From positions 1-20,339 of the forward strand of contig RXIE01000178.1 of the NCBI GenBank assembly GCA_004212135.1: a stretch of 20,339 nucleotides of DNA, read 5' to 3'. This DNA is from Candidatus Methanophagales archaeon ANME-1-THS (GTDB lineage Archaea > Halobacteriota > Syntropharchaeia > Alkanophagales > Methanospirareceae). Below the pieces are notes generated by a model that saw nothing but the letters and a program-made list of their open reading frames with translations, was not told the DNA's origin and searched no databases. Positions 6,279-12,683 of the stretch are shown here, piece by piece (positions within the stretch are counted from its first letter, which is position 1; every line of letters begins with the position of its first letter). The translations under genes were made by a program, and so were the position numbers.

Positions 6279-8138
6279 TTATCTCGCTCCTCCACCTCCT
6301 CCACCGAAACCGCCACCACCGCCGAATCCACCTCCCCCACCAAACCCACCTCCACCCTTCACGGTTGAAGGGGCTGTCATACTGAACGCGTGCCCGAAGT
6401 AAATTGGCATGTACGTTATGGCATGAGCTTCAGGAACGCTTACCTGTAATTTCTCCATTGCTTCTGCAACCTTATCACCAACGCCAAGCGCAGTTCCATA
6501 GACGAGCCATTCCTTCCACATGGTCAAATCTTCAGGCGCATACTTCTGGATTGATGCAAAGTCTGAGAGAAACGTTTTGAATGCATCCCATTCAAGTTTC
6601 TCCTTATAGTATTCTTCCGTCCACCTGCCGAAAAGCGCAGAAGGAAAGAATAGTGGAGGAATAGACTGCAAAACTAAAATAAAGGAGGAAAAAAAGCAGG
6701 AACGTGATTGCGGATACACAGCCCCAAAGTTAAAAAACAGAAAGAGCATCACGAACATTACGAGAAGGAACAAAGCAATCAGTATTATAGCATACTTTCT
6801 GCCGCTCATGACAAATTCCCTCGCAACTCTTTTATCTGCAACTTTCATGAGCTCTCCCATTCTATCCCGAAGACTCATTTTCGCAGAATCACTCATCCCC
6901 TCGATCCGGTTCTCAAAAGCTTTTGTGTCAAAGATGTTGTTTTCCGCATAGTCTTCCAAAAACCTCAATACATTTCGTTCATACTCATCCTCCGCAGCAT
7001 CAGGTCCTTTCAGTAGTTTTATTCTCAAACTTCCACCGATGCCCAGTGCTGTTTCTAATTTTATTCTCAAACTCCCTGCTTTGCCTTCCTCCGTTTCTAG
7101 TGCCACTATCCCTCGCCTCTGCAAATCGAGCAAGGTTGCATAAAATCCGTGTTCATCAAAATCAAATGCATCTCTTTTGAACACGAGGTTCACCAGCCAG
7201 GGCTTTCTGCTCTTTGGCACGTAACTCAAGAACTTGGGCACGGTGAAAACTTTCTCCCTGCCGTATTTGTAGTAAATCAATACAAGCACTGCCGGAAAAA
7301 GGACGATCATCGCTCTTAATGCATAACTCAATGCAGAGAAGAACGTATAACTCGTGACAAAATGTGAATTTGCTGCGATCGTTTTTCCCTCAACATCTGA
7401 TACGTCTCGAGAAAATCCATCTATAACATCTACAATTTCGGGTTTGAGCAGCATTTCTATCTCCAAAAGGGTATCTTTTGGGCTCTCGCCCGTTACAATC
7501 CAGATATCACCATCCTTTTTAACATCCATCGGGGGATGCGAGAAAAGTTGAACAACGTAGCCTCCCGAGTCATGAATGGCTATGGTGACCTGCTTATAAG
7601 GGAGATGCTCATTAGCCAGTTTCAAATTCACGTGACAGTAGTTAGCATCGCATTCTAAGGGAGGATGTACCTTAAAAACATATCCAATTTTGTACTCCCC
7701 AGCATCAAATCTTTCAGGCTTGTACCATCCTGCCTCATTCATCAATGCTAGGGAGCGAATAGTATCAGTAGTATAGGATGTTTGAGTTGTTGCAAGTAGT
7801 TTTACATCACCTCGAGAGTCCTTCGTATAAGGGATTGTGCCTTGGGGCGGTGAGATGCTGACCGGCTCTACATATGGTGTACCAAGCTCGTCCCATGATA
7901 GAGGTGCTTCCCAAACCCGATAAAGCATCCGGTACTTGTCTGATTCCTTTATTTCGTAAATGAAAGTTTCTTCAAGCGTCCCATTTGGATACAAATCCGC
8001 TCTGTAACTATCAACATAAACGTCTCCATAGCCTCCTGGGCCGCTAAGACCTGAAATGTCACCTGTTAGAAGCAGTCCAGCAGAACCAATCACGATTACC
8101 ACAAGTATGAGAATTACAATTTGCCGCTCTTCACTCAA
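6279..8138 (-). CDS. DUF2207 membrane protein with poly-glycine C-terminus
   Basis: This is a protein of about 619 aa. An N-terminal membrane helix (IVILILVVIVIGSAGLLLTG) is followed by a long extracytoplasmic domain (~30-260), which resembles the DUF2207 N-terminal region. Then come a second helix (~ALRAMIVLFPAVLVLIYY), a cytoplasmic winged-helix-like part (~320-440), a paired hydrophobic region (~450-505) and a C-terminal domain. It ends in a Gly/Phe-rich tail, which is typical of this family. I prefer the TTG at 8138: it overlaps the lemA stop as TTGA and lies eight bases after AGGTG. A TTG at 8144 is the alternative (621 aa). DUF2207 and LemA commonly pair and are suspected to act in envelope stress or proteostasis, but the molecular role is unknown. 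Confidence 0.88.
   Translation of the reverse strand: MSEERQIVILILVVIVIGSAGLLLTGDISGLSGPGGYGDVYVDSYRADLYPNGTLEETFIYEIKESDKYRMLYRVWEAPLSWDELGTPYVEPVSISPPQGTIPYTKDSRGDVKLLATTQTSYTTDTIRSLALMNEAGWYKPERFDAGEYKIGYVFKVHPPLECDANYCHVNLKLANEHLPYKQVTIAIHDSGGYVVQLFSHPPMDVKKDGDIWIVTGESPKDTLLEIEMLLKPEIVDVIDGFSRDVSDVEGKTIAANSHFVTSYTFFSALSYALRAMIVLFPAVLVLIYYKYGREKVFTVPKFLSYVPKSRKPWLVNLVFKRDAFDFDEHGFYATLLDLQRRGIVALETEEGKAGSLRIKLETALGIGGSLRIKLLKGPDAAEDEYERNVLRFLEDYAENNIFDTKAFENRIEGMSDSAKMSLRDRMGELMKVADKRVAREFVMSGRKYAIILIALFLLVMFVMLFLFFNFGAVYPQSRSCFFSSFILVLQSIPPLFFPSALFGRWTEEYYKEKLEWDAFKTFLSDFASIQKYAPEDLTMWKEWLVYGTALGVGDKVAEAMEKLQVSVPEAHAITYMPIYFGHAFSMTAPSTVKGGGGFGGGGGFGGGGGFGGGGGGAR
6288..6356 (-). repeat. GGA/GGT-rich tandem repeat encoding the Gly/Phe tail
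   Basis: Repeats of the unit GGGGF encode the end of the DUF2207 protein. The tract can vary by slippage. Such tails are usual in this family. Confidence 0.8.
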
Positions 8139-8698
8139 CTCCAACTCACCTCGGGCCTTCTCAGTTCCTCCGCTCTAAACTCGAGATAATCCATCTTTTT
8201 CAGCCCAATAGAGGATCCCACAAATTTTGAAGGCACGATATCAAGCCGTGTATTAAACTCCTGAATGATGTTATTATAGGTGTATCTATGTCTCGCTATC
8301 TCCTCTTCTAGTTCCTTAATCGCGTTCATCGTGACCATGACGGTCTCCGAAGTCTTTAATTCTGGATAATTTTCTGCAACCGCAATGAGTCTTCCGAGTA
8401 TCCCTCGGCTTTCTTCATCTATTCGCCTGAGTTCCTCAGTGCCTGCTTTCCCAATACTTGCTCGCATACTGGTAATTTTCTCGAACGTATCCCGTTCAAA
8501 CCTTGCATAGCTTTTCACCGATTCGACGAGTTGCTCAATCATATCAAGCCGCTTCTTCATGGCAACTTTAACCTGTCCGAGTGTTGCTTCACCCGCATTT
8601 CTCAAACTCTGGAACCGGTTGTAAGTCAGGAAGAAGTAAATAATAAGGCTGAGGAATAAGACTACAATTATAAGCAATACCAGCATTAGAGCGTTCAT
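8135..8698 (-). CDS. lemA: LemA family membrane-anchored protein
   Basis: This 187-aa protein matches LemA in length and pattern. One N-terminal membrane helix (~4-24, LVLLIIVVLFLSLIIYFFL) is followed by YNRFQSLRNAGEATLGQVKV and a long four-helix coiled bundle. The family hallmark is the N-out anchor with a cytoplasmic or periplasmic helical bundle and conserved NPELKTSE-like motif, seen here as ENYPELKTSETV near residue 117. It ends with the segment FVGSSIGLKKMDYLEF, close to the usual LemA end. The gene overlaps the DUF2207 start by four bases, so the two are translated together. Function in archaea is not established. Confidence 0.93.
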   Translation of the reverse strand: MNALMLVLLIIVVLFLSLIIYFFLTYNRFQSLRNAGEATLGQVKVAMKKRLDMIEQLVESVKSYARFERDTFEKITSMRASIGKAGTEELRRIDEESRGILGRLIAVAENYPELKTSETVMVTMNAIKELEEEIARHRYTYNNIIQEFNTRLDIVPSKFVGSSIGLKKMDYLEFRAEELRRPEVSWS

Positions 8699-8922
8699 AC
8701 TGCTATTACATTCCGCGTTTGTTTAACTACTAAGACACCGAAACGGCGGAAGGATGAATTTATCACCCGGTTATCACTCACTCTCCCATTGTAACAATTA
8801 TCAAGTTAAGCTTAAAAAGCTACTTAGGAATAAATTTAGTTGTTTTTACCGTTTTAACCGCAATACGTTCAAAAAACCAAGCATAAATCACTCCGATCGC
8901 CGGGTTTAGAACCTTAAACAAA

Positions 8923-9207
8923 TTAAAAATCAACGATGAGCGCGCTCGCAATTTTTCCTGCTCGCCTCAGTTTTTCTACCGCTCCCCCGACCGCCATGAG
9001 CGCATTGGTATAAAAACTGAATTTTTTAATCACCTCTATATGGCGTTGGGTATGAACAAGTTTCAGATCAGCCTCAGTGGCAAGAGCGGGTTCGCCAAAT
9101 TCAAAATGACCCTCCAATGCAGCGTAAATACTCTCGATCCTCCCTTCCGCTGCTGCTGGATCGCGGGTATAAACTTCCCGATAGGTTTCATGGTAGACTA
9201 CCTTCAT
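8923..9207 (-). pseudogene. Decayed HDAC/acetylpolyamine amidohydrolase-family gene
   Basis: The 94-codon ORF matches the N-terminus of class II histone deacetylase-like amidohydrolases: MKVVYHETYREVYTRDPAAA, then a stretch ending in VHTQRHIEVIKKF, then ALMAVGGAVE. It then jumps directly to AGKIASALIVDF, which in intact enzymes is the strand just before the zinc-binding D-x-H. The intervening part, which carries the PPGHH active-site motif, is missing, and the ORF stops (TAA) one residue before the metal ligands. So the protein has neither catalytic His nor zinc site. An internal deletion and a 3' truncation explain it. It lies 21 bp after the neighbouring small gene on the same strand. Confidence 0.75.
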
Positions 9208-9228
9208 CTTACCATCAGCACGAATTTC

Positions 9229-9543
9229 TCATTTGCCAAACATTCTCCGGGTATAGTCAATCCCTTTCAGATATACTTTCGCCGCGCCTAATAAACAGAG
9301 ATGTGCCTCAATCAGATGTCTATTAAATTCCTCGTCACGTCTTCGGACCTCATTCAGGCATTGTTCAGCTTCCTTCGAAGTGCCTTGACCCGTTCTCATA
9401 TACTGTTCATACTCCTCACAATACCATTTCTTGTCCTCCAAAGCCCTCTTTGCGGCATCAACCCACAGCATGCATTCGTGTATCAATATCCGTTTCATCT
9501 CAATGCAGGTCTCCACCGTTTCCCAATTATTCGCCCTGTTCAT
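9229..9543 (-). CDS. Hypothetical helical protein, 104 aa
   Basis: The protein is all-helical by eye and rich in Glu, Arg and Lys with five Cys. It has segments such as MKRILIHECMLWVDAAKRAL, EDKKWYCEEYEQYM and EAHLCLLGAAKVYLKGIDYT. The Cys (five in 104 residues) do not form CxxC pairs. I recognise no family; the helical-hairpin look recalls HEPN-like or four-helix proteins, but the Rx4-6H motif of HEPN RNases is not seen. I use the ATG at 9543; an in-frame TTG at 9552 would add three residues. It precedes the HDAC remnant by 21 bp, so both may once have formed an operon. Confidence 0.55.
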   Translation of the reverse strand: MNRANNWETVETCIEMKRILIHECMLWVDAAKRALEDKKWYCEEYEQYMRTGQGTSKEAEQCLNEVRRRDEEFNRHLIEAHLCLLGAAKVYLKGIDYTRRMFGK

Positions 9544-9759
9544 CGCTCTCAACTATGCGCGGTAACGCTCATGGCACTCAGCATACGTAAGTATTTGGTG
9601 TGGTGGCGGAGCATTTAATTGTTACGGGCTTGGGGTAAGAACCTTAAGTCACTTTCTTCGACTAAACGAAAAGAAACCAAGTGAATGCATGTAAAAAAAG
9701 AAAAATTGTTTCCTCCTGGTTTGACAAGAGGAAAAATTACCCTATACCCCTATCCTCGA

Positions 9760-9939
9760 CTAAAATCGTTTCGGTCGATGATTTTGGTAACATTCTTGAC
9801 AGTAAACAGGTCTGCTGCCATCTGGTTTAAATGGTACTTGACATTCTACCCCGCAGTCTGCACAGGTCACGGTGTGCATCTCCCGAGGTGGACGATCAAA
9901 GCCCTGTCTTCTTCTGTCTGAATCCCATGCTCGCTTCAT
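9760..9939 (-). CDS. Small CxxC...CxxC zinc-binding protein, 59 aa
   Basis: The ATG at 9939 follows GGAGG at the ideal distance, and the ORF ends in TAG at 9760. Residues 24-51 carry the pattern TCADCGVECQVPFKPDG, then RPVYCQECY: C26/C29 and C47/C50 with 17 residues between, plus C33. This is the CxxC-x17-CxxC domain described in Methanosarcina and other microbes (TIGR04272-type), which is often basic and linked to nucleic-acid binding; the role is unproven. The N-terminus (KRAWDSDRRRQGFDRPPRE) and C-terminus are basic. A TATA-like GGTTATTTAAATACC lies at 9974-9988 on this strand. Confidence 0.82.
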   Translation of the reverse strand: MKRAWDSDRRRQGFDRPPREMHTVTCADCGVECQVPFKPDGSRPVYCQECYQNHRPKRF

Positions 9940-9973
9940 GTTATACCTCCTTATGGTAGTGTACTTGACTCTT

Positions 9974-9988
9974 GGTATTTAAATAACC
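9974..9988 (-). promoter_or_regulatory. TATA box of the CxxC...CxxC gene
   Basis: On the minus strand the segment reads GGTTATTTAAATACC, 35-50 nt before the ATG at 9939. It gives a short leader with the strong GGAGG site. Confidence 0.5.
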
Positions 9989-10099
9989 TCAAAACCTGAG
10001 GATACTCGACGGGTGGAGATGGTGGTGTTCTTGATGCACGATGACCTCCCAACCCCTTCTCAACGCTTCTTCTCCGCCGCTTCGAGATTCCGGATTTTA

Positions 10100-10243
10100 T
10101 CAGCACAAATCGTATCCGTCTTCTTCCCTCTCCACTACCCAATCCTCTTCAAATTCAATACACTCGCTTCGAGTACCTCGCTTCTTTAATACCCGCAGCA
10201 GTTCTTCTTCATCTTCGCTGAACAGCTTCGCTTTGCGGTTCAT
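10100..10243 (-). CDS. Small acidic protein, 47 aa
   Basis: ATG at 10243 follows GGAGGTG with an eight-to-ten-base spacer. The ORF runs 47 codons (MNRKAKLFSEDEEELLRVLK at the start) to TGA at 10100. It is very acidic, with a helical first half and an EEDWVVEREEDGYDLC end. I recognise no family. The strong ribosome site, its own TATA element, and amphipathic composition support a real gene. It lies upstream of the CxxC...CxxC gene on the same strand, 160 bp away, with the weak 16-codon GTG ORF (VHQEHHHLH...) between them. Confidence 0.6.
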   Translation of the reverse strand: MNRKAKLFSEDEEELLRVLKKRGTRSECIEFEEDWVVEREEDGYDLC

Positions 10244-10284
10244 TGCTCAGTTTCACCTCCATGACCCTTACAATAGCGTGTCTC

Positions 10285-10300
10285 GATATTTAAATAAATA
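10285..10300 (-). promoter_or_regulatory. TATA box of the 47-aa gene
   Basis: The minus strand reads TATTTATTTAAATATC, a strong AT element about 45 nt before the ATG at 10243. It shares the core ATTTAAAT with the promoter of the next gene downstream. Confidence 0.5.
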
Positions 10301-10507
10301 CTCGGCATGACTGCCCCCGGGGCATGGCTATCTATCCGTCCACACTCATAATATCCCATGTTTAAGCGCGTATCTTATTTCATCCTTCTCGCTTCTTCTT
10401 TGATAACCGCCTTAGATTTTGCGTCCGCGTTTTTGAGAGCGCAGCTTCTTTAGAGCACAGCGTCCTTCCTTAATCCCAAAGAACCTTATTTTACAATATG
10501 AAAAATT

Positions 10508-10534
10508 CTATTGTCAATAGTAAGTTTTATATAC
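10508..10534 (+). promoter_or_regulatory. Orphan promoter with upstream dyad
   Basis: TTTTATATAC (10525-10534) is a very good archaeal TATA box. Just upstream, CTATTG-T-CAATAG (10508-10520) is a perfect six-base dyad in the position of the BRE. Transcription would start near 10553, where a 17-codon ORF begins. Confidence 0.5.
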
Positions 10535-10858
10535 CCATTGCGTGCTATGCTCATGCGGGAGAAGATGCGTGCTGCCCCTACGCCTTCGGAAGAAGACGAA
10601 GCCTAGGAGAAAGATAGATGAAGGTCGTTCCGTTGCCATGACTTCTTTATCCTCCCATCAGGCTTTATAACGGTTTGTTTTTTACAAGCTCTGCCTTGTA
10701 TACGATGCAGGAGCATTGAAGCTCTATTATTTCGTCCGGTATCGCTTCTCAGCTACTCCGAGGTGTGGATAACGAGATGAGTTAAAGAGCCGCGAGGAAA
10801 AAGGTAGCAAGCTCTGCTGAAGGGTACACGACTAACTTTGCAGATGCGTCCTCCAAAA

Positions 10859-10895
10859 TTTTATATTCAAAAAGCACTTCCTCAAAGATGGGAGG
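10859..10895 (+). promoter_or_regulatory. Promoter and ribosome site of the 93-aa winged-helix gene
   Basis: TTTTATATTC (10859-10868) is a TATA box. GGAGG (10891-10895) is nine bases before ATG 10905, which selects that start over the in-frame TTG at 10899. Confidence 0.6.
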
Positions 10896-10904
10896 ATATT
10901 GAAT

Positions 10905-11186
10905 ATGCCTATCAGTATCAGGGAGTTTGAAGCGGGTACAAAGAAGGACCCACTCGAAGAAGAAATCGTGCAATTCCTCGAGGAGAACAAAGATAAGGCG
11001 TTTAGTGATCTCGAGATAGCCAAAAAAGTGGTCTTTAAAGGCAAAATTATTGGTGAGGATTGGTTAACTAATCTTGTTCGAGTTGCCACGTGGTGGTTCA
11101 GTTTTCACAGTGCGTTGGATCGATTGGTAAAAGAGGGACGAATTAGGAAGCGGAATATCGAGCGCGTTGATTACTATACCCTCTAA
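10905..11186 (+). CDS. Winged-helix-like small protein, 93 aa
   Basis: The protein begins MPISIREFEAGTKKDPLEEE. Residues ~18-88 look like a winged helix: a first helix EEEIVQFLEENKD, then FSDLEIAKKVVF, a long middle helix (NLVRVATWWFSFHSALDRLV) and a wing with KEGRIRKRNIERVDYYTL. In known folds the pattern 'helix, short helix, recognition helix, LVKEGRI, beta' is typical of DNA-binding regulators of the MarR/HTH type. No exact family is recognised. The spacing of the insert between helix 2 and the recognition helix is longer than usual. The 45-aa RHH gene follows 110 bp later under its own promoter. Confidence 0.7.
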   Translation: MPISIREFEAGTKKDPLEEEIVQFLEENKDKAFSDLEIAKKVVFKGKIIGEDWLTNLVRVATWWFSFHSALDRLVKEGRIRKRNIERVDYYTL

Positions 11187-11251
11187 TCGATCGGTTCAAC
11201 CTTCTCCGCGGGGTAAAAGCGAGCCAAGCAGTGCGGCTATCAGCAAGGCGA

Positions 11252-11290
11252 AGGTATTTATATACCTAAAAATCAAAGGTGATTGGGGTG
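11252..11290 (+). promoter_or_regulatory. Dyad over the TATA box of the RHH gene
   Basis: AGGTAT (11252-11257) and ATACCT (11262-11267) form a perfect dyad around TTAT, and the TATA box ATTTATATA (11256-11264) lies within it. A ribosome site GGGGTG is at 11285-11290. The layout fits autorepression. Confidence 0.6.
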
Positions 11291-11296
11291 CTAAAA

Positions 11297-11434
11297 ATGG
11301 TAAAAGTATCAATTGATATCGATAGAGATTTGCATAAAGCGATAAAGAAGAAGGCGATTGATAACGAGGTAACAATGAAGGTGTATATCGTGGATGTATT
11401 AAGAAAGGAGATCGAAGCCGGGGGCGAAGAATAA
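11297..11434 (+). CDS. Ribbon-helix-helix protein, 45 aa
   Basis: The ORF (MVKVSIDIDRDLHKAIKKKA at its start) has the RHH/CopG-Arc plan: a short beta strand VKVSIDID, helix RDLHKAIKKKAIDNE, a turn, then helix TMKVYIVDVLRKEIEAG. GGGGTG lies six bases before the ATG. Proteins of this type bind DNA as dimers; many are antitoxins, but no toxin gene follows (195 nt of non-coding DNA before the next gene). It could be a solitary regulator. The dyad over its TATA box supports autoregulation. The opposite strand has a long ORF here (11196-11438), which I take to be a shadow. Confidence 0.75.
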   Translation: MVKVSIDIDRDLHKAIKKKAIDNEVTMKVYIVDVLRKEIEAGGEE

Positions 11435-11593
11435 CCAAAAACGGATTTACCTGCTCAAGCTATTCATTCATCTCTTTCTTATCCCTCGATTCTTGATGGT
11501 CTTGATGGACTGGTCTTATTATAATGGAGTGGCAAAACTGTCCACGGAAATCCGGCGATCGCATCGTGTAAGTGTCTGGATGTGAGGACTGGT

Positions 11594-11607
11594 TTTCTTA
11601 TATATTC
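11594..11607 (+). promoter_or_regulatory. TATA box of the radical SAM gene
   Basis: TTTCTTATATATTC is centred about 28 nt before GTG 11630 and 40 nt before ATG 11642. No Shine-Dalgarno is seen, so the message is probably leaderless or nearly so. Confidence 0.55.
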
Positions 11608-11629
11608 AGGTACCAAGTAACTTGTAAGA

Positions 11630-12676
11630 GTGCGCACGAAGATGCCTTACTTCAACATCAACTGGAACATCACGAGGGCATGCAACCTCCGGTGCAAGCA
11701 CTGTTACTATGATGCAAGCACACCCCTGGAAGACGAACTCAGTACCGAGCAGGCACTTGAGGTCATTGATGAGATTGCGACCACCTTTGGTTCGAATGCG
11801 CGGGTTACCTTCGGGGGCGGTGAGCCGCTCATGCGCAAAGATTTACTGGAGATCATTGCGTATGGACACGAACGAGGTTTGCATCTCATGCTTGCCTCAA
11901 ATGGCATCCTGCTCGACGACGATCGTGCGGTTCAGTTAAAGAACGCAGGCATTGAGGAGGTCATCATTGCAATTGACGGCACGCAACGGACGCACGATGC
12001 GATCCGTGGTAATGGCATCTTTGAACGGACCGTGAAGGGTGCACGCGCCTGCAAAGCGGCTGGATTGGATTTAGTCGTAGATCCCTGTATCATGAAGCTG
12101 AACGAGCGCGAGACCGCACAGATTCTTGATATCACCGAGCAGTTGGATGCACGGCAGTGCCGGTTCTTCCATTATATCGCTATGGGCCGCGGGCAGCATG
12201 AACTGCCCGATGGTGAACTCGACAGCATCAGATATGCAGAAAATCTGACGCAATTATATGAAGAGCAGAATAAGAGACGAGGAATTGAGATCTGCACCAC
12301 GCAGGCATCACAGTACTGGGTCGTTTTGAAGCGGAAGGAAGACGCAGGGCTCTTCGTGCCTGATTTCTATTATAACGAAGCTCCGGGTTGTCGAGCGGGT
12401 ATACAGATGCTCTCCATCAAGCCGAACGGCGATGTCGTGCCCTGTCCGCTTCTCGAGGTGAAGGTCGGAAATCTCATGCAAACGAGTCTTCGGGCGATTA
12501 TGGACTCGAGTATCCTTGTCAACCTGAGAATTCGCGCGTTGAAGGGCAAATGCGCGGTCTGTAAATTCAAGCAGCTCTGTGGCGGATGCCGGGTGAGAGC
12601 ATATCGCTATTCGGGCGATTACCTGGCAGAAGACCCGCTATGCAGCGAGGTCTTCTTTGAAGAGGCGCAGGTGTAG
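11630..12676 (+). CDS. Radical SAM/SPASM enzyme, NirJ/AhbC/AhbD type
   Basis: This is a 348-aa cytoplasmic Fe-S enzyme. The radical SAM cluster motif CNLRCKHC gives C18, C22 and C25; GGGEP is at 62-66, which binds SAM. The C-terminal SPASM domain has the full seven Cys: C254, C272, C308, C311, C317, C320 and C338. The end, CKFKQLCGGCRVRAYRYSGD, closely resembles the NirJ/AhbC/AhbD subgroup, which makes heme b, heme d1 or peptide modifications. Archaea that use the siroheme route need AhbC and AhbD, but no other heme gene is here, so the substrate is unknown. The start is GTG 11630 (alternative ATG 11642), chosen by the TATA distance. It stands alone, convergent with the surface protein gene. 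Confidence 0.85.
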   Translation: MRTKMPYFNINWNITRACNLRCKHCYYDASTPLEDELSTEQALEVIDEIATTFGSNARVTFGGGEPLMRKDLLEIIAYGHERGLHLMLASNGILLDDDRAVQLKNAGIEEVIIAIDGTQRTHDAIRGNGIFERTVKGARACKAAGLDLVVDPCIMKLNERETAQILDITEQLDARQCRFFHYIAMGRGQHELPDGELDSIRYAENLTQLYEEQNKRRGIEICTTQASQYWVVLKRKEDAGLFVPDFYYNEAPGCRAGIQMLSIKPNGDVVPCPLLEVKVGNLMQTSLRAIMDSSILVNLRIRALKGKCAVCKFKQLCGGCRVRAYRYSGDYLAEDPLCSEVFFEEAQV

Positions 12677-12683
12677 AGCGATT

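Larger units (their letters stand above)
10244..10904. other. 660-nt gap without a confident gene
   Basis: No ORF here convinces me. It holds the TATA box of the 47-aa gene (10285-10300), a coding-like scrap on the minus strand at about 10375-10448 (ALKNADAKSKAVIKEEARR), an orphan promoter with a dyad (10508-10534), a T-rich stretch at about 10675-10683, a six-base hairpin TACAAG/CTTGTA (10683-10700), and the promoter of the following winged-helix gene. A 17-codon ORF starting ATG 10553 (MREKMRAAPTPSEEDEA) sits at the expected transcription start of the orphan promoter. Confidence 0.5.

Noticed and set aside
6288..6356. Short spaced repeats that could look like a CRISPR array.
   Set aside because: They are a Gly/Phe tail of the DUF2207 protein, in frame and without spacers of even length.
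8906..9648. AGAACCTTAA occurring at both ends of the HDAC/104-aa block (about 8910 and 9637).
   Set aside because: Ten bases are too short to claim flanking repeats, and the surrounding bases differ.
9951..10142. 63-aa Arg/Pro-rich minus ORF.
   Set aside because: Its composition is that of a shadow frame, and it overlaps the better-supported 47-aa gene.
10375..10448. Coding-like minus-strand scrap ALKNADAKSKAVIKEEARRMK ending in TAA.
   Set aside because: It has no start codon and an in-frame TAA just upstream. It may be a remnant of a lost gene, but nothing more can be said.
11196..11438. 80-aa minus-strand ORF over the RHH gene.
   Set aside because: The plus-strand RHH gene has a ribosome site, promoter and fold. 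The minus ORF has none.
11297..11629. Toxin-antitoxin pair with the RHH protein.
   Set aside because: No ORF follows within 195 nt, so only an orphan RHH protein is supported.
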